A DNA stretch of 64,000 bases, from positions 4,682,501 to 4,746,500 of the forward strand of contig NZ_CP025407.1 in assembly GCF_002847285.1 (NCBI RefSeq), in the 5' to 3' direction. Both the position numbers and the translations under genes were made by a program. Of this stretch, positions 25,723 through 34,090 are shown in pieces. The stretch is from Streptomyces sp. CMB-StM0423. GTDB lineage: Bacteria > Actinomycetota > Actinomycetes > Streptomycetales > Streptomycetaceae. The notes beneath the pieces are model-generated. The model searched no databases. It had not been told where the DNA came from and worked only from the letters and a program-made list of their open reading frames with translations. Within the stretch, counting starts at the first letter, position 1; the number at the start of each line of letters is the position of its first letter.

Positions 25723-26045
25723 GGCGAAGTTCGGGCTTCGGGGGGTGATTCGGGCCGAAATCCCGGGGTGTTACCGCGAGTTACGACCCAATTTCTTCAC
25801 TCGGGCGCTGCGGTCGCGGCGGCGGATTCGTGAAGTCGGTCGGGTGCGTGTCGATGGGCGAAAGTCGGCGCGCGTGGGCGTTTTGTGGCGATTTTGGAGG
25901 CGGATTGCCGCTTGTTTGTCTCGGTGGCGGCCATTCCGAGCGGTCCGGTTGGGTGGATGCGTCTGCGGGTGCGAAAGTCGGTGCTCTCGGCCTGATTCGG
26001 GCTGGATCCGGGGGTGTTACCCCGAGTTACGGCACGAATTCTCCG
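25723..26045 (+). repeat. Degenerate 116-135-bp tandem repeat inside element A, about three units
   Basis: Units are recognised by GCGAAAGTCGG-like starts at about 25723, 25858 and 25974. They are also marked by GTTACC[G/C]CGAGTTACG at 25769 and 26013. The same unit occurs in element B on the opposite strand. Unit lengths are not multiples of three and the translated frames drift, so this is non-coding. Confidence 0.65.
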
Positions 26046-26463
26046 CCCGGGGCCACCGGAGGGGCATCGGTACGCGACCGCCGGGCCGTCTGCGTGGTGC
26101 GTACGCCCGCCGGGGCTTGGCTCGGGTCAGACCCGAGGGCTCTACCGCCGGTTGTCCCCGATCATCGCCGCTTGTCTCGGACGGCGGTTGTTCTGCGCAG
26201 CCGGCCTGCGTTCGAGGTGGGCCCAATGCTCAAAACCCACGTCGAGACGGCCTACCTACGACACCGTCCACCTCGACTCCGCCCCCCCCGGACCGGCCCA
26301 TGCCGCGCACGGAGCTGACGCCCGCGGCCGTACGCCGGGATCGGAGCGAACACCCTGGCCCCGGTGCAGGTCAGAGTGGGCGACCCCGGTGGTGGGCAGG
26401 CTCGTTGTCAGTCGAGGCGCATACCCTTGGGCGGGTGTGAGGGGACGTGGTTCCGGCCAACGA

Positions 26464-26694
26464 CCACAGGTCGCCGATCACGGGCCACGGGCCACCGGCC
26501 ACGGGCCACCGGCCACGGGCCACAGGTCACCAACCGTCGGCCACCGGCCACCCCCTGCCGACCACAGGTCGCCAACCACCGGCCACCGGCCACCGATCAC
26601 CAACCGTCGGCCACCGGCCACCCCCTGCCGACCACAGGTCGCCAACCACCGGCCACCAACCGCCAACCACAGGTCGCCGGTCGCCAACCCCCGG
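26464..26694. repeat. Minisatellite with CCACCGGCCAC motif and a 70-bp duplication
   Basis: Short GGCCACCGGCCACGG units (26478-26523) lead into two 70-base units starting TCACCAACCGTCGG at 26527 and 26597. The array fills the space between the right end of element A and the 3' end of the ROK gene. Confidence 0.85.
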
Positions 26695-26708
26695 TCACCC
26701 CTCCCGCC

Positions 26709-28013
26709 TCAACCCGCCACCCCCGCCAGCGCCATATCCACCTGCCGCGGCGACAGCGCATGCTCGATCGCCAGAATCCCCGCCCCGATCGCCGCCGCGT
26801 TCTCCCCCGTCCTGCTCGGCTCGATCCGCAGCACATGCGTCGCCAGCGGGTGCGACCTCCGGTACACCGCCTCCCTCACCCCCGCCAGCAACTGGTCGTG
26901 CACCGCCGCCAGGGCGCCGCCCACCACCACCGTCTCCGGGTTGAAGAAGTTCACCAGGCCCGCCAGGACCTCGCCCACCGCCCGGCCCGCCTCGCGGACC
27001 ATGCGGACCGCCTCGCGGTTGCCCTCCTTCACCAGGCGGACGACGTCCAGGCCCGCCGACGCCTCCAGGCCCAGTTCCCGGAGGCGGACCGCCAGGGCCG
27101 CGCCGCCCGCGATGGCCTCCAGGCAGCCGGAGTTGCCGCAGCGGCACAGTTCCTCGCGTTCGCCTACGCGGATGTGGCCGATGTCGCCCGCCGAGCCCTG
27201 CGCGCCCCGGTGCAGGCGGCCGTCGGCGATGATGCCGCAGCCGATGCCCGTGCCCACCTTCAGGTACAGCAGGTACGACGTGTCCGGGAAGGCGCGGCGC
27301 TGTTCTGCCAGGGCCATGACGTTCACGTCGTTGTCCACCAGCGCGCGGACGCCGAAGCGCTCGTCGAAGAACTCCGGGATCGGGAACTGGTGCCACCCCG
27401 GCATGATCGGCGGGTCCACCGGGCGGCCGGTGGAGAACTCCACCGGGCCCGGTACGCCCGCGCCGATGGAGCGGAGCGTCTTGGGGTCCCGGCCGGCCTC
27501 CTCCAGCAGTCGCTGCATGGTCCGTTCGACGTGGCCGAGAACCGCCTCCGGGCCGTCAGCGATCGTCAGCGGGTCCTCGCGGACCGCGAGCAGCGTGCCG
27601 CCGATGTCCAGCAGCGCGACCCGGCAGTGCGAGGCGCCCAGGTCGACGCCGGCGACGGCGTGTTCTCGCGTGCGCAGGGAGAGGCGGCGCGGGGGGCGGC
27701 CGCCGGTGGAGCCGGCTTCCGCGTCCTCGTCGACGAAGCCGTGCGCGATCAGCGCGTCGACGCGCTGGGAGACGGTGGAGCGCGCGAGGCCCGTGAGCCG
27801 GGCTATCTCGGCGCGGGTGGCGGCGGCGCCGGAGCTGATCAGCGCCAGCACCTCGCCGGGGGACTGGCCCGCGGGCGGGCTGTACGGCGGGGCGCCGGGC
27901 GGGCCCCCGGACGGTGCTCCGGGCGTGCCGGGGGGAGGCGTGCCGGAGGCCGACGGCCGCGGCGGTGGCGGCATCGGCGAGGAAGACGAAGAAGCGGCTG
28001 TCACATCGACCAC
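26709..28013 (-). CDS. ROK-family transcriptional repressor
   Basis: About 434 residues. After a Pro/Gly/Ser-rich N-terminus comes a winged helix-turn-helix (about 52-110; RAEIARLTGLARSTVSQRV), then a ROK sugar-kinase-like domain. AGVDLGASHCRVALLD begins the ATP-site fold, and GDIGHIRVGERE with CRCGNSGCLEA gives the ROK zinc site. A GTG at 28013 gives a sensible start; the frame is open further. It is divergent from the sugar ABC operon and probably represses it until the sugar binds. Confidence 0.9.
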   Translation of the reverse strand: MVDVTAASSSSSPMPPPPRPSASGTPPPGTPGAPSGGPPGAPPYSPPAGQSPGEVLALISSGAAATRAEIARLTGLARSTVSQRVDALIAHGFVDEDAEAGSTGGRPPRRLSLRTREHAVAGVDLGASHCRVALLDIGGTLLAVREDPLTIADGPEAVLGHVERTMQRLLEEAGRDPKTLRSIGAGVPGPVEFSTGRPVDPPIMPGWHQFPIPEFFDERFGVRALVDNDVNVMALAEQRRAFPDTSYLLYLKVGTGIGCGIIADGRLHRGAQGSAGDIGHIRVGEREELCRCGNSGCLEAIAGGAALAVRLRELGLEASAGLDVVRLVKEGNREAVRMVREAGRAVGEVLAGLVNFFNPETVVVGGALAAVHDQLLAGVREAVYRRSHPLATHVLRIEPSRTGENAAAIGAGILAIEHALSPRQVDMALAGVAG

Positions 28014-28064
28014 TTTAGAGACCGCCAAGAGCACCAACAAGACCTTCTTTGTTCGACATTCGGC

Positions 28065-28075
28065 CAAAGTCTTTG
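28065..28075. promoter_or_regulatory. Candidate ROK operator CAAAG-T-CTTTG
   Basis: A perfect 11-base palindrome with flanking GGC/CC lies in the 131-base gap between the divergent ROK and ABC genes. A related CCAAAGAAG half-site follows at 28117. TTGACA at 28109-28114 may be a -35 box, with no clear -10 partner. Confidence 0.4.
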
Positions 28076-28144
28076 CCAACTCATCAGCGAAAGCCCTTGC
28101 TTAGGCTCTTGACAGTCCAAAGAAGCCTGGGGACTCTGCATTTC

Positions 28145-29638
28145 ATGCTGACGATGCAGGACGTGTCCAAGAGCTTTCTCGGGGTACGGGTGCTGCACGG
28201 GGTGTCGCTCGACCTCGAACCGGGTGAGGTCCACGCCCTGGTGGGGGAGAACGGCGCGGGCAAGTCGACGCTGATGAAAGTGCTCGCCGGGGAGTACGCC
28301 CCCGACGAGGGCACCATCACGCTCGACGGCACGGTGCACGCCTTCTCGCACCCCGTACAGGCCCAGGCCGCCGGGATCGGTCTCATCCATCAGGAGTTCG
28401 CGCTGCTCCCGCACCGCACCGTCGCGGAGAACGTCTTCCTCGGCCGCGAGCCGGTACGCCGCGGGGTCGTCGACCGGCGCGCCATGGAGCGCCGCACCGC
28501 CGAGCTCCTCGCCGAGCTGGACGAGACCGGAATCGCCCCCCACACCCAGGTCAAGGACCTCTCGGTGGCCCGCCAGCAGACGGTGGAGATCGTCAAGGCG
28601 CTGGCGGCGTCCGATGTCCGTGTGCTTGTGATGGACGAGCCGACCGCACCCCTTGCCGACCACGAGGTCGAACTCCTCTACGCGCTCATCCGCCGCCTCG
28701 CCGCCCGCGGCATCGGCATCCTTTACATCAGCCACCGCCTCCGCGAGGTCTTCGACCTCTCCCGCCGCATCACCGTCCTCAAGGACGGCCGCAAGGTCGC
28801 CACCCTCACCACCGCCGACACCACCCCCGACGACGTCGTCCGGGCCATGGTCGGCCGCGAACTCGGCTCGTACTACCCGCCCCGCGCCCGCGCCGAGGAG
28901 ATCGGCGAGCCGCTGCTGACCACCTCGGGCGCCGGCAACGAGCGCCTCGCCGGCATCGACCTCACCCTCAGGGCCGGCGAAGTCACCGGTGTCGCCGGGC
29001 TCCAGGGTTCGGGCCGGACTGCCCTCGTACGGGCCCTCTTCGGCGCCGCGCCCTTCACCCGCGGCAGCATGACCGTCGCCGGGCGCGCGCTGCGCCCCGG
29101 CAGCCCCCGCCAGGCCATCCGCGGCGGTGTCGCGCTGGTCACCGAGGACCGCAAGGGCGAGGGCCTGGCGCTGCGCCAGTCCGTACGCGACAACGCCCTC
29201 CTCGTCACCCGCGCCGTCCACGCCGGCGGCGCGCAGGCCGGGGAGGTCTCCGGGCTGCTCGACCGCGTCAACCTCCGCTCCCGCGGCCACGACCAGGAGG
29301 TCCAGTACCTCTCCGGCGGCAACCAGCAGAAGGTCGTCATCGCCAAGTGGCTCGCCGCCCGGCCCCGCGTGCTGCTCTTCGACGAGCCGACCCGCGGCGT
29401 CGACGTCGGCGCCAAGGCCGCCATCCACACCCTCGTCCGCGAACTCGCCCGCGACGGCATGGCCGTCCTCATCGTCTCCTCAGAACTGCCCGAGCTGATC
29501 GGCATGAGCGACCGCATCCTCGTCATGGCCGACGGCACCTTCGCCGGCGAACTCCCCGCCGGGGCGGGCGAAGAGGACATCATGCGGCTCGCCACCCGGG
29601 ACGCGTCGGGCACGGCCCCCGAGGGGAGTGCCGCATGA
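28145..29638 (+). CDS. Sugar ABC transporter ATP-binding protein (two nucleotide-binding domains)
   Basis: A 497-residue RbsA/MglA/XylG-type ATPase. The N-terminal domain has Walker A GENGAGKST (about 35-43) and Walker B VLVMDEPTAPL. The C-terminal domain has a degenerate Walker A (GLQGSGRTALV), the signature LSGGNQQKVVIAKWL and Walker B LLFDEPTRGVDV. This split is normal for the family. Start ATG 28145 gives MLTMQDVSKSF. First gene of a coupled operon; it overlaps the next gene by four bases. Confidence 0.93.
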   Translation: MLTMQDVSKSFLGVRVLHGVSLDLEPGEVHALVGENGAGKSTLMKVLAGEYAPDEGTITLDGTVHAFSHPVQAQAAGIGLIHQEFALLPHRTVAENVFLGREPVRRGVVDRRAMERRTAELLAELDETGIAPHTQVKDLSVARQQTVEIVKALAASDVRVLVMDEPTAPLADHEVELLYALIRRLAARGIGILYISHRLREVFDLSRRITVLKDGRKVATLTTADTTPDDVVRAMVGRELGSYYPPRARAEEIGEPLLTTSGAGNERLAGIDLTLRAGEVTGVAGLQGSGRTALVRALFGAAPFTRGSMTVAGRALRPGSPRQAIRGGVALVTEDRKGEGLALRQSVRDNALLVTRAVHAGGAQAGEVSGLLDRVNLRSRGHDQEVQYLSGGNQQKVVIAKWLAARPRVLLFDEPTRGVDVGAKAAIHTLVRELARDGMAVLIVSSELPELIGMSDRILVMADGTFAGELPAGAGEEDIMRLATRDASGTAPEGSAA

Positions 29639-30699
29639 CCGCCGTACGGACCGACGCCCCGGCCCCGGCAGCCCGCCCGCGCCGGCTGCCTGCGACCGGG
29701 CGGCTCAAGCTCACCGACCCCGTCGTCGGCGTCTGGCTGGCCGCCGCCGCGGTCACGCTCATCGGCTGGATCGTCGTCACCATCGACGGCGGCCAGTTCA
29801 TGACCCAGTCCAACGCGACCGGCATCATGCAGAACTCCGTCGCCCTCGGCCTGGTCGCCATCGGCCAGTCCGCGGTGATCCTCACCGGCTCGCTCGACCT
29901 GTCCGTCGCGTACCTCATCAGCATCGGCACGCTCGTCGCCGCCGAGACGATGGAGGGCGGCAGCGTCGTCACCGCGGTGCTCGCCGTGCTCGCGCTCTCC
30001 GCCGCGGTCGGACTCGCCAACGGCCTCATCGTCACCGGGCTGAAGGTCAACGCCTTCATCGCCACCCTCGGCATGGCGTTCATCCTGCGCGGCTACATCG
30101 AGGACAACTACACCGGACCCGCGGGCGACGTCCCCGCGTCCTTCCAGCGCCTCGGCTACGACCGCATCGGCTTCATCCCGGTCTCCGTCTTCCTGCTGAT
30201 CGCCGTGGCCGCCGTGCTCTGGCTGATCACCAAACGCACCCGCCTGGGCCACCACATGTACGCCACCGGCGGCGACGAGCACGCCGCCCGCCTGTCCGGC
30301 GTACGCACCAAGCGCACCGTCATCTACGCCCACGTGCTGTGCGCCCTGTGCGTCGGCGCCGCCGCCCTCTTCCTCGCCTCCCGGCTCGGCGCCGGCGCCC
30401 CCTGGGCGGGCACCGAGGCGCGCTACGACCTCGACTCCATCGCCGCCGTCGTGCTCGGCGGCACCGCGCTGGCCGGCGGCCGCGGCGGGGTGGCGGGGAC
30501 CCTCGGCGGGGTGCTGCTGCTGTCCGTGCTGGACAGCATCTTCAACCAGCTCTCCGTCGACCCCTTCTTCAAGAACGTCGTCCGCGGCGTCGTCATCATC
30601 GCCGCCGTCGCCCTCTACGCCCGCCCGTTCCGGCGCCGGGCCAAGGAGCGCGACGAGGCGCGGAAGCGCGACGAGGAGCGGAAGGGAGCGCTCGCATGA
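29635..30699 (+). CDS. Sugar ABC transporter permease 1
   Basis: A 354-residue RbsC-type inner membrane permease with about ten hydrophobic segments. The motif ILTGSLDLSVAYLISIGTLV is the usual GG.DLSVG-type sequence, and VVLGGTALAGGRGGVAGTLGG lies near the C-terminus (both quoted in part). The C-terminal tail is strongly charged. ATG overlaps the ATPase stop and its own stop overlaps the second permease, so all are translated together. Confidence 0.9.
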   Translation: MTAVRTDAPAPAARPRRLPATGRLKLTDPVVGVWLAAAAVTLIGWIVVTIDGGQFMTQSNATGIMQNSVALGLVAIGQSAVILTGSLDLSVAYLISIGTLVAAETMEGGSVVTAVLAVLALSAAVGLANGLIVTGLKVNAFIATLGMAFILRGYIEDNYTGPAGDVPASFQRLGYDRIGFIPVSVFLLIAVAAVLWLITKRTRLGHHMYATGGDEHAARLSGVRTKRTVIYAHVLCALCVGAAALFLASRLGAGAPWAGTEARYDLDSIAAVVLGGTALAGGRGGVAGTLGGVLLLSVLDSIFNQLSVDPFFKNVVRGVVIIAAVALYARPFRRRAKERDEARKRDEERKGALA

Positions 30700-31760
30700 C
30701 GACGACCACCCCGCCCACCACCACCGCGGGCCCGGCGAGCGTCCTCGGCGCCCTCGGCCGCCGCCTCGGCACCGGTGCCCCCGTCTACGTCCTCCTCGCC
30801 GTCCTGCTCGCCGCGCTGGCGATCACCGACCCCGGGTTCTACGAACCCGACTCCTTCCTCGCGTTCGTCAAGCGCGCCGCCCCGCTGGTGATCCTCGCCG
30901 CCGGCCAGTACATGGTCATCGTCTCCGGCGGCTTCGACCTCTCCGTCGGCGCGGTGGTCACGGCCGGGGTCGTCGCCGGGGCCGAGTTCTACGGCTCGTA
31001 CCCGGACGCGCCCTGGCTGCTGGTCACCGCCGGGCTGCTGCTGGCAGGGGCGATCGTCGGTCTGGTCAACGGGCTCATCACCACCGTGCTGCTGGTGCCG
31101 TCGTTCATCACGACGCTCGGCATGATGCTGATCCTCGAAGGCGCCGTCTTCTACTGGACCGGCGGCTCCCCCCAGGGCGTGCTGCCGGAGAGCTTCCGCA
31201 ACTTCGGCCGCGGCGAGGCCGGGGGCTGGCTGCCCTGGGCGGTGCTCGCGTGCCTCGCGGTCGGCGCGATCGCCGTGTGGCTGATGCGCTCCGACTTCGG
31301 CCGTACGCTCCTGGCCACCGGCGACAACGAGCGCGCCGCCGCGCTCGCGGGCGTGCGCGTACCCCGCGTGCGCACCCTCGCGTTCGTGCTCTCCGGCACC
31401 GCCGCGGCGCTCGCCGCGGTCCTCGTCGCCGGCTTCTCCGGGGTCTCGGCGCAGGCCGGCCGGGGGCTTGAGTTCGAGGCGATCACCGCCGTCGTGCTCG
31501 GCGGGGTCATCCTCGGCGGCGGCCGCGGCTCGGTCGTCGCCGCCATGGCCGGGGCGTTCTCGCTCCAGGCGCTGTTCACGCTGCTCAACCTCCAGGGCGT
31601 CTCCGGCGCGCTGGAGTCCACGGTCCAGGGATTCATCGTCATCGCGGCCGTCGGCCTCGGCGCCACCGGCAGGTCGGGCTTCTCCCGGCTGCGCCCGCGC
31701 CGTACCGCACCACCACCCTCCGCACCGTCAACGCCCTTGGAAGGGAAGTCCTCCTCATGA
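30696..31760 (+). CDS. Sugar ABC transporter permease 2
   Basis: A 354-residue second RbsC-type permease, distinct in sequence from the first, so the transporter probably uses a heterodimeric channel. Family motifs are IVSGGFDLSVGAVVTAG and AVVLGGVILGGGRGSV. About ten hydrophobic segments. Four-base overlaps on both sides. Confidence 0.9.
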   Translation: MTTTTPPTTTAGPASVLGALGRRLGTGAPVYVLLAVLLAALAITDPGFYEPDSFLAFVKRAAPLVILAAGQYMVIVSGGFDLSVGAVVTAGVVAGAEFYGSYPDAPWLLVTAGLLLAGAIVGLVNGLITTVLLVPSFITTLGMMLILEGAVFYWTGGSPQGVLPESFRNFGRGEAGGWLPWAVLACLAVGAIAVWLMRSDFGRTLLATGDNERAAALAGVRVPRVRTLAFVLSGTAAALAAVLVAGFSGVSAQAGRGLEFEAITAVVLGGVILGGGRGSVVAAMAGAFSLQALFTLLNLQGVSGALESTVQGFIVIAAVGLGATGRSGFSRLRPRRTAPPPSAPSTPLEGKSSS

Positions 31761-32998
31761 GCCGTACGCGCCGCACGACCCGCCCCGGCGCTCGCAACCG
31801 CTTGGCCGCACCGGCCGCCGCGCTGCTGGCCGCAGCGCTGCTCGCCTCCTGCTCGTCGGACGCGCCGAAGGACGACCTGGCCGACGACCCCGCCGCCTCC
31901 GAGCAGGCGGAGGACGGCGACAAGCAGTCGGAGTTCTTCAACCAGGCGGATTACGACCGGCAGTTGGAGCTCACCGAGGCGACTCCCGAGGGTCCCGAGG
32001 GCAAGCCCTGGGAGCAGATGCTCGATCCGCAGTCGGGCGGGATGGTCGACACCTCCGAGTACGCCAAGAAGGGCGACGGTGGCGTCAAGCTGTGCTTCTC
32101 CAACGCCGGCGTCTTCAACCCCTGGCGGCAGGTGGGGCTGAAGACGATGAAGGCGGAGGTCGCGCAGCACGACGAGATCGAGGACTTCACCGTCCTGGAC
32201 GCGCAGGGCAAGGACGACAAGCAGATCTCCGACATCCAGGAGCTGTCGGGGCAGAACTGCGACGCGCTGATCGTCTCGCCGAACACCACCGCCACCCTCA
32301 CCCCCGCCGTCGAGGAGGCGTGCGGCAAGATCCCGGTGATCGTCTTCGACCGCGGCGTGGAGACCGACTGCGCCGTGACGTTCATCAGCCCCATCGGCGG
32401 CTACGCCTACGGTGCCGCGGCCGCGGACTTCCTGGTGGACGAGGTGGACAAGGGCGGCAAGATCGTGGCGCTGCGCATCTCGCCCGGCGTGGACGTGCTG
32501 GAGACCCGCTGGTCGGCGGCGGAGATCGCGTTCGAGAAGGCCGGACTCGACGTGGTCGAGGTGAAGTTCACCGACGGCGACCCGTCGAAGGCCAAGTCGA
32601 TCGTCTCCGACGCCATCGCGCGGCACGGCCAGATCGACGGCGTGTGGATGGACTCCGGCGCCACGTCGGTCGCCGCCGTCGAGGCGTTCGAGGACGCGGG
32701 CGAGGACATTCCGCCGATCACCGGCGAGGACCAGCAGGACTTCCTCCAGGCGTGGAAGGACAAGGACCTGACCGCCATCGCGCCGGCGTACCCGACCTTC
32801 CAGTGGCGTACGCCCGTGATCGCCGCGCTCAAGATCCTGGCCGGCGAGGAGGTCCCGAAGGAGTGGACGCTGCCGCAGCCGGTGGTCACCGCGGAGAACT
32901 TCGACGAGTACTACAAGGAGGGCATGCCCCCGCTGCACTACGGCGCCTGCGGCTGCGAGGACCTGCCCGGCTACCCCGGCGACTGGGGCGGTGAGTGA
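31757..32998 (+). CDS. Sugar-binding lipoprotein of the ABC transporter
   Basis: A 413-residue periplasmic-binding-protein type I (Peripla_BP_4) solute-binding protein. The signal peptide ends in the lipobox LLAS-C, so it is anchored outside the membrane. A long acidic linker (about residues 35-100) precedes the binding domain (GVKLCFSNAGVFNPWRQ ...). Three Cys lie close together at the C-terminal end (YGACGCEDL). It overlaps permease 2 by four bases. Confidence 0.9.
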   Translation: MSRTRRTTRPGARNRLAAPAAALLAAALLASCSSDAPKDDLADDPAASEQAEDGDKQSEFFNQADYDRQLELTEATPEGPEGKPWEQMLDPQSGGMVDTSEYAKKGDGGVKLCFSNAGVFNPWRQVGLKTMKAEVAQHDEIEDFTVLDAQGKDDKQISDIQELSGQNCDALIVSPNTTATLTPAVEEACGKIPVIVFDRGVETDCAVTFISPIGGYAYGAAAADFLVDEVDKGGKIVALRISPGVDVLETRWSAAEIAFEKAGLDVVEVKFTDGDPSKAKSIVSDAIARHGQIDGVWMDSGATSVAAVEAFEDAGEDIPPITGEDQQDFLQAWKDKDLTAIAPAYPTFQWRTPVIAALKILAGEEVPKEWTLPQPVVTAENFDEYYKEGMPPLHYGACGCEDLPGYPGDWGGE

Positions 32999-33867
32999 TG
33001 CCGGCCGGACGACGGCTGATCGGCGCCAACCCGTGGATCTGGCACTCCCCGGTGACCGATCGCGCGCTGGCCGGGGTGCTGCCGCGGCTGGCGGACTGGG
33101 GATTCGACTGCGCGGAGCTGCCGCTGGAGCAGCCGGGTGACTGGCAGCCGGCCGCCGCGGCGAAGCTGCTCGACGGCAACGGCCTGGCGGCGGCCGCGGT
33201 GCTCGCCGTGATGCCGCCGGAGCGCGGGCTCGTCCGCGCCGAGCCGCTGGCGGTCCGTACGACGCAGGACTACCTGCGCCGCTGCGTGGACGCCGCGCGG
33301 GAGATCGGCGCGCCGGTCGTCGCCGGGCCGATGTACGCGGCGGTGGGCAGGACCTGGCGGATGGACGCGGACGAGCGGGCGGCGGCGTACGCCGAGTGGC
33401 GGGACAACATCGCGCCGGTCGTCGCGTACGCCGCGGCCGCCGGGGTGCTGCTGGCGGTCGAGCCGCTCAACCGGTACGAGACGAGCCTGCTCAACACCGT
33501 CGCGCAGACCGTGACGGCGCTGGACGGGCTGCCCGGCGAGACGATCGGGGTCGCCCTCGACACGTACCACCAGAACATCGAGGAGCGCTCCCTGCCGGGC
33601 GCCGTGCGCGCGGCGGCCGGGCGGATCGCGCACGTCCAGGTGTGCGCCAACGACCGGGGCGCACCCGGCGCGGACCACCTGGACTGGCCCGGTTTCCTCG
33701 GCGCGCTGGACGAGGCGGGCTACCGCGGCCCGCTGTGCATCGAGTCGTTCACTTCGCACAACGCGACCATCGCGGTGGCCGCGTCGGTGTGGCGCGCGCT
33801 GGCGCCGACCCAGGACGCCATCGCCGTCGAAGGACTCGCCTTCCTGCGCCGCGCCTTACCCACCTGA
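32998..33867 (+). CDS. Ketose 3-epimerase-like sugar isomerase (TIM barrel)
   Basis: A 289-residue xylose-isomerase-like/AP endonuclease 2 family protein. Metal-site motifs match D-tagatose/allulose 3-epimerases: VEPLNRYETSLLNT, LDTYHQNIEE, HVQVCANDRGAPG and CIESF. GTG 32995 is an alternative start, giving a four-base overlap with the lipoprotein gene. The third codon from the end (33856-33858) is TTA, so full translation may depend on bldA. It probably acts on the sugar brought in by the transporter. Confidence 0.85.
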   Translation: MPAGRRLIGANPWIWHSPVTDRALAGVLPRLADWGFDCAELPLEQPGDWQPAAAAKLLDGNGLAAAAVLAVMPPERGLVRAEPLAVRTTQDYLRRCVDAAREIGAPVVAGPMYAAVGRTWRMDADERAAAYAEWRDNIAPVVAYAAAAGVLLAVEPLNRYETSLLNTVAQTVTALDGLPGETIGVALDTYHQNIEERSLPGAVRAAAGRIAHVQVCANDRGAPGADHLDWPGFLGALDEAGYRGPLCIESFTSHNATIAVAASVWRALAPTQDAIAVEGLAFLRRALPT

Positions 33868-34090
33868 CCTACCCGACCCACCCGTCCTCCCGTACGCACC
33901 CTGACCGCGTACGCACCCGCACCGCACGCACCCCCCGCGCCACACGCCGCCGGGCCCGGAGCTCCGGGACCCCGATCCGGGCCCGGCGGACCACCCCTGC
34001 GCGCACCCCTGCGCGCTCGGCGCCCCACGAACCCCTCTCACCGACCGGTACGCCCATCCCATCCCGCACACCGAAGGAGAGGACCGACTC

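Larger units (their letters stand above)
25013..26444 (+). mobile_element. Transposase-less element A with 39-bp terminal inverted repeats
   Basis: The left end (25013-25051) and right end (26406-26444) are inverted copies of a 39-base sequence beginning CCCCTCAC and containing GCCCAAGGGTATGCG, with four mismatches. Element B at 48400-50109 has the same ends. The left ~400 bases match B closely, including the 79-bp three-stem motif. No transposase or credible gene is present: the long open frames inside run through frame-breaking repeats. The family, mobility and target duplication are not determined. Confidence 0.7.

Noticed and set aside
25460..26440. A 326-codon open frame inside element A as a gene
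   Set aside because: It crosses tandem units whose lengths break frame, has no ribosome site or domain, and the same DNA in element B lies on the other strand in drifting frames.
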